A stretch of 7,377 nucleotides of DNA, taken from NCBI GenBank assembly GCA_937967775.1, contig CALCJH010000429.1:1-7377 (forward strand). The letters are read 5' to 3'. Position 1 is the first letter of the stretch. Every line of letters begins with the position of its first letter. The stretch is from an uncultured bacterium. GTDB taxonomy: Bacteria > Armatimonadota > UBA5829 > DSUL01. The notes beneath the pieces are model-generated. The model made no database searches. It was not told the DNA's origin and saw only the letters and a list, made by a program, of their open reading frames with translations. The translations under genes and the position numbers were made by a program. Below, piece by piece: positions 7,233 to 7,377 of the stretch.

Positions 7233-7377
7233 ATGCCTCCGGGGAACCGTCCGGCGGGAAACACCCGCTGCGGATCGAGCTGATCTTTGATGCGGCGCAT
7301 GACTTCCACGCCCGGCGCAGACGTGGCCCATACGGCCTCATTCGGGAGAGGCTCGTGCGCGAAGACGCGCAAGGAGA
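7229..7377 (-). CDS. glcE: C-terminal end of an FAD-linked oxidase subunit, GlcE-like (5' part outside window)
   Basis: The frame is open from the right edge to a TGA at 7231-7229 and encodes the last 49 residues. It includes RVFAHEPLPNEAVW and, near the end, VEVMRRIKDQLDPQRVFPAG followed by RFPGGI. The pattern MRRIKxxLDPxxxFxxGRF is the usual C-terminus of GlcE and related FAD-linked oxidases (FAD_binding_4 / oxidase C family). GlcE works with GlcD and GlcF to oxidise glycolate to glyoxylate. The stop overlaps the glcF start by 4 bases. A fused GlcD/GlcE or another FAD-linked oxidase with the same end cannot be ruled out, since most of the gene is missing. Confidence 0.75.
   Translation of the reverse strand, partial: SLRVFAHEPLPNEAVWATSAPGVEVMRRIKDQLDPQRVFPAGRFPGGI
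7236..7240 (-). promoter_or_regulatory. Closely spaced ribosome binding site of glcF
   Basis: GGAGG on the minus strand is only 3 bases from the ATG at 7232, shorter than usual. It lies within the end of the upstream gene, which supports start by translational coupling. Confidence 0.5.

Noticed and set aside
6150..7283. Plus-strand open frame of 377 codons opposite glcF
   Set aside because: It is the antisense shadow of glcF. The composition is His/Arg/Gln-rich, and no motif is seen.
7233..7331. Upstream extension of glcF to a start at 7331
   Set aside because: The extra 33 residues are Arg/His/Ser-rich and lie wholly within the coding end of the GlcE-like gene. The start at 7232 fits the family length.

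Overview
The window is a high-GC bacterial fragment in which every supported gene lies on the minus strand, so transcription runs from base 7377 towards base 1. The gene families point to a soil or aquatic bacterium of the Acidobacteriota, Armatimonadota, Planctomycetota or Verrucomicrobiota type. These are a Tat-exported Gfo/Idh/MocA oxidoreductase, a secreted HEAT-repeat protein, a DUF1080 protein and a COG4986-type duplicated ABC permease. The phylum is an inference from gene content only. No RNA gene, mobile element or CRISPR array was seen.

In order of transcription: (1) 7229-7377 is the C-terminal end of a GlcE-like FAD-linked oxidase subunit. It overlaps by an ATGA the start of glcF (5898-7232), the iron-sulfur subunit of a glycolate (or related 2-hydroxyacid) oxidase. 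(2) After a 144-base gap comes a tight three-gene cluster: a Tat-exported Gfo/Idh/MocA oxidoreductase (4497-5753), a Sec-exported HEAT-repeat protein with a C-terminal beta-rich SDDG domain (2539-4494), and a Sec-exported double-DUF1080 protein (1355-2542). The two junctions have no gap or a 4-base overlap, so the genes are probably co-transcribed and translationally coupled. (3) A 490-base gene-free stretch (865-1354) carries a good sigma70-like promoter on the minus strand, flanked by a 10-base direct repeat and followed by a perfect stem-loop. (4) An ABC permease of the nitrate/sulfonate/taurine superfamily starts at 864 and runs off the left edge after 288 codons. It is probably the first half of a two-domain (COG4986) permease.

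The most interesting unit is the three-gene cluster. All three products carry export signals. The pairing of an oxidoreductase of this family with a DUF1080 (3-keto-disaccharide hydrolase) protein matches the known logic of oxidising a glycoside at C3 and then cleaving the 3-keto-glycoside. A plausible reading is an extracytoplasmic glycoside-processing module in which the HEAT/SDDG protein acts as scaffold or carbohydrate-binding partner. The glycolate oxidase genes and the permease at the two ends look like separate functions that happen to adjoin it.
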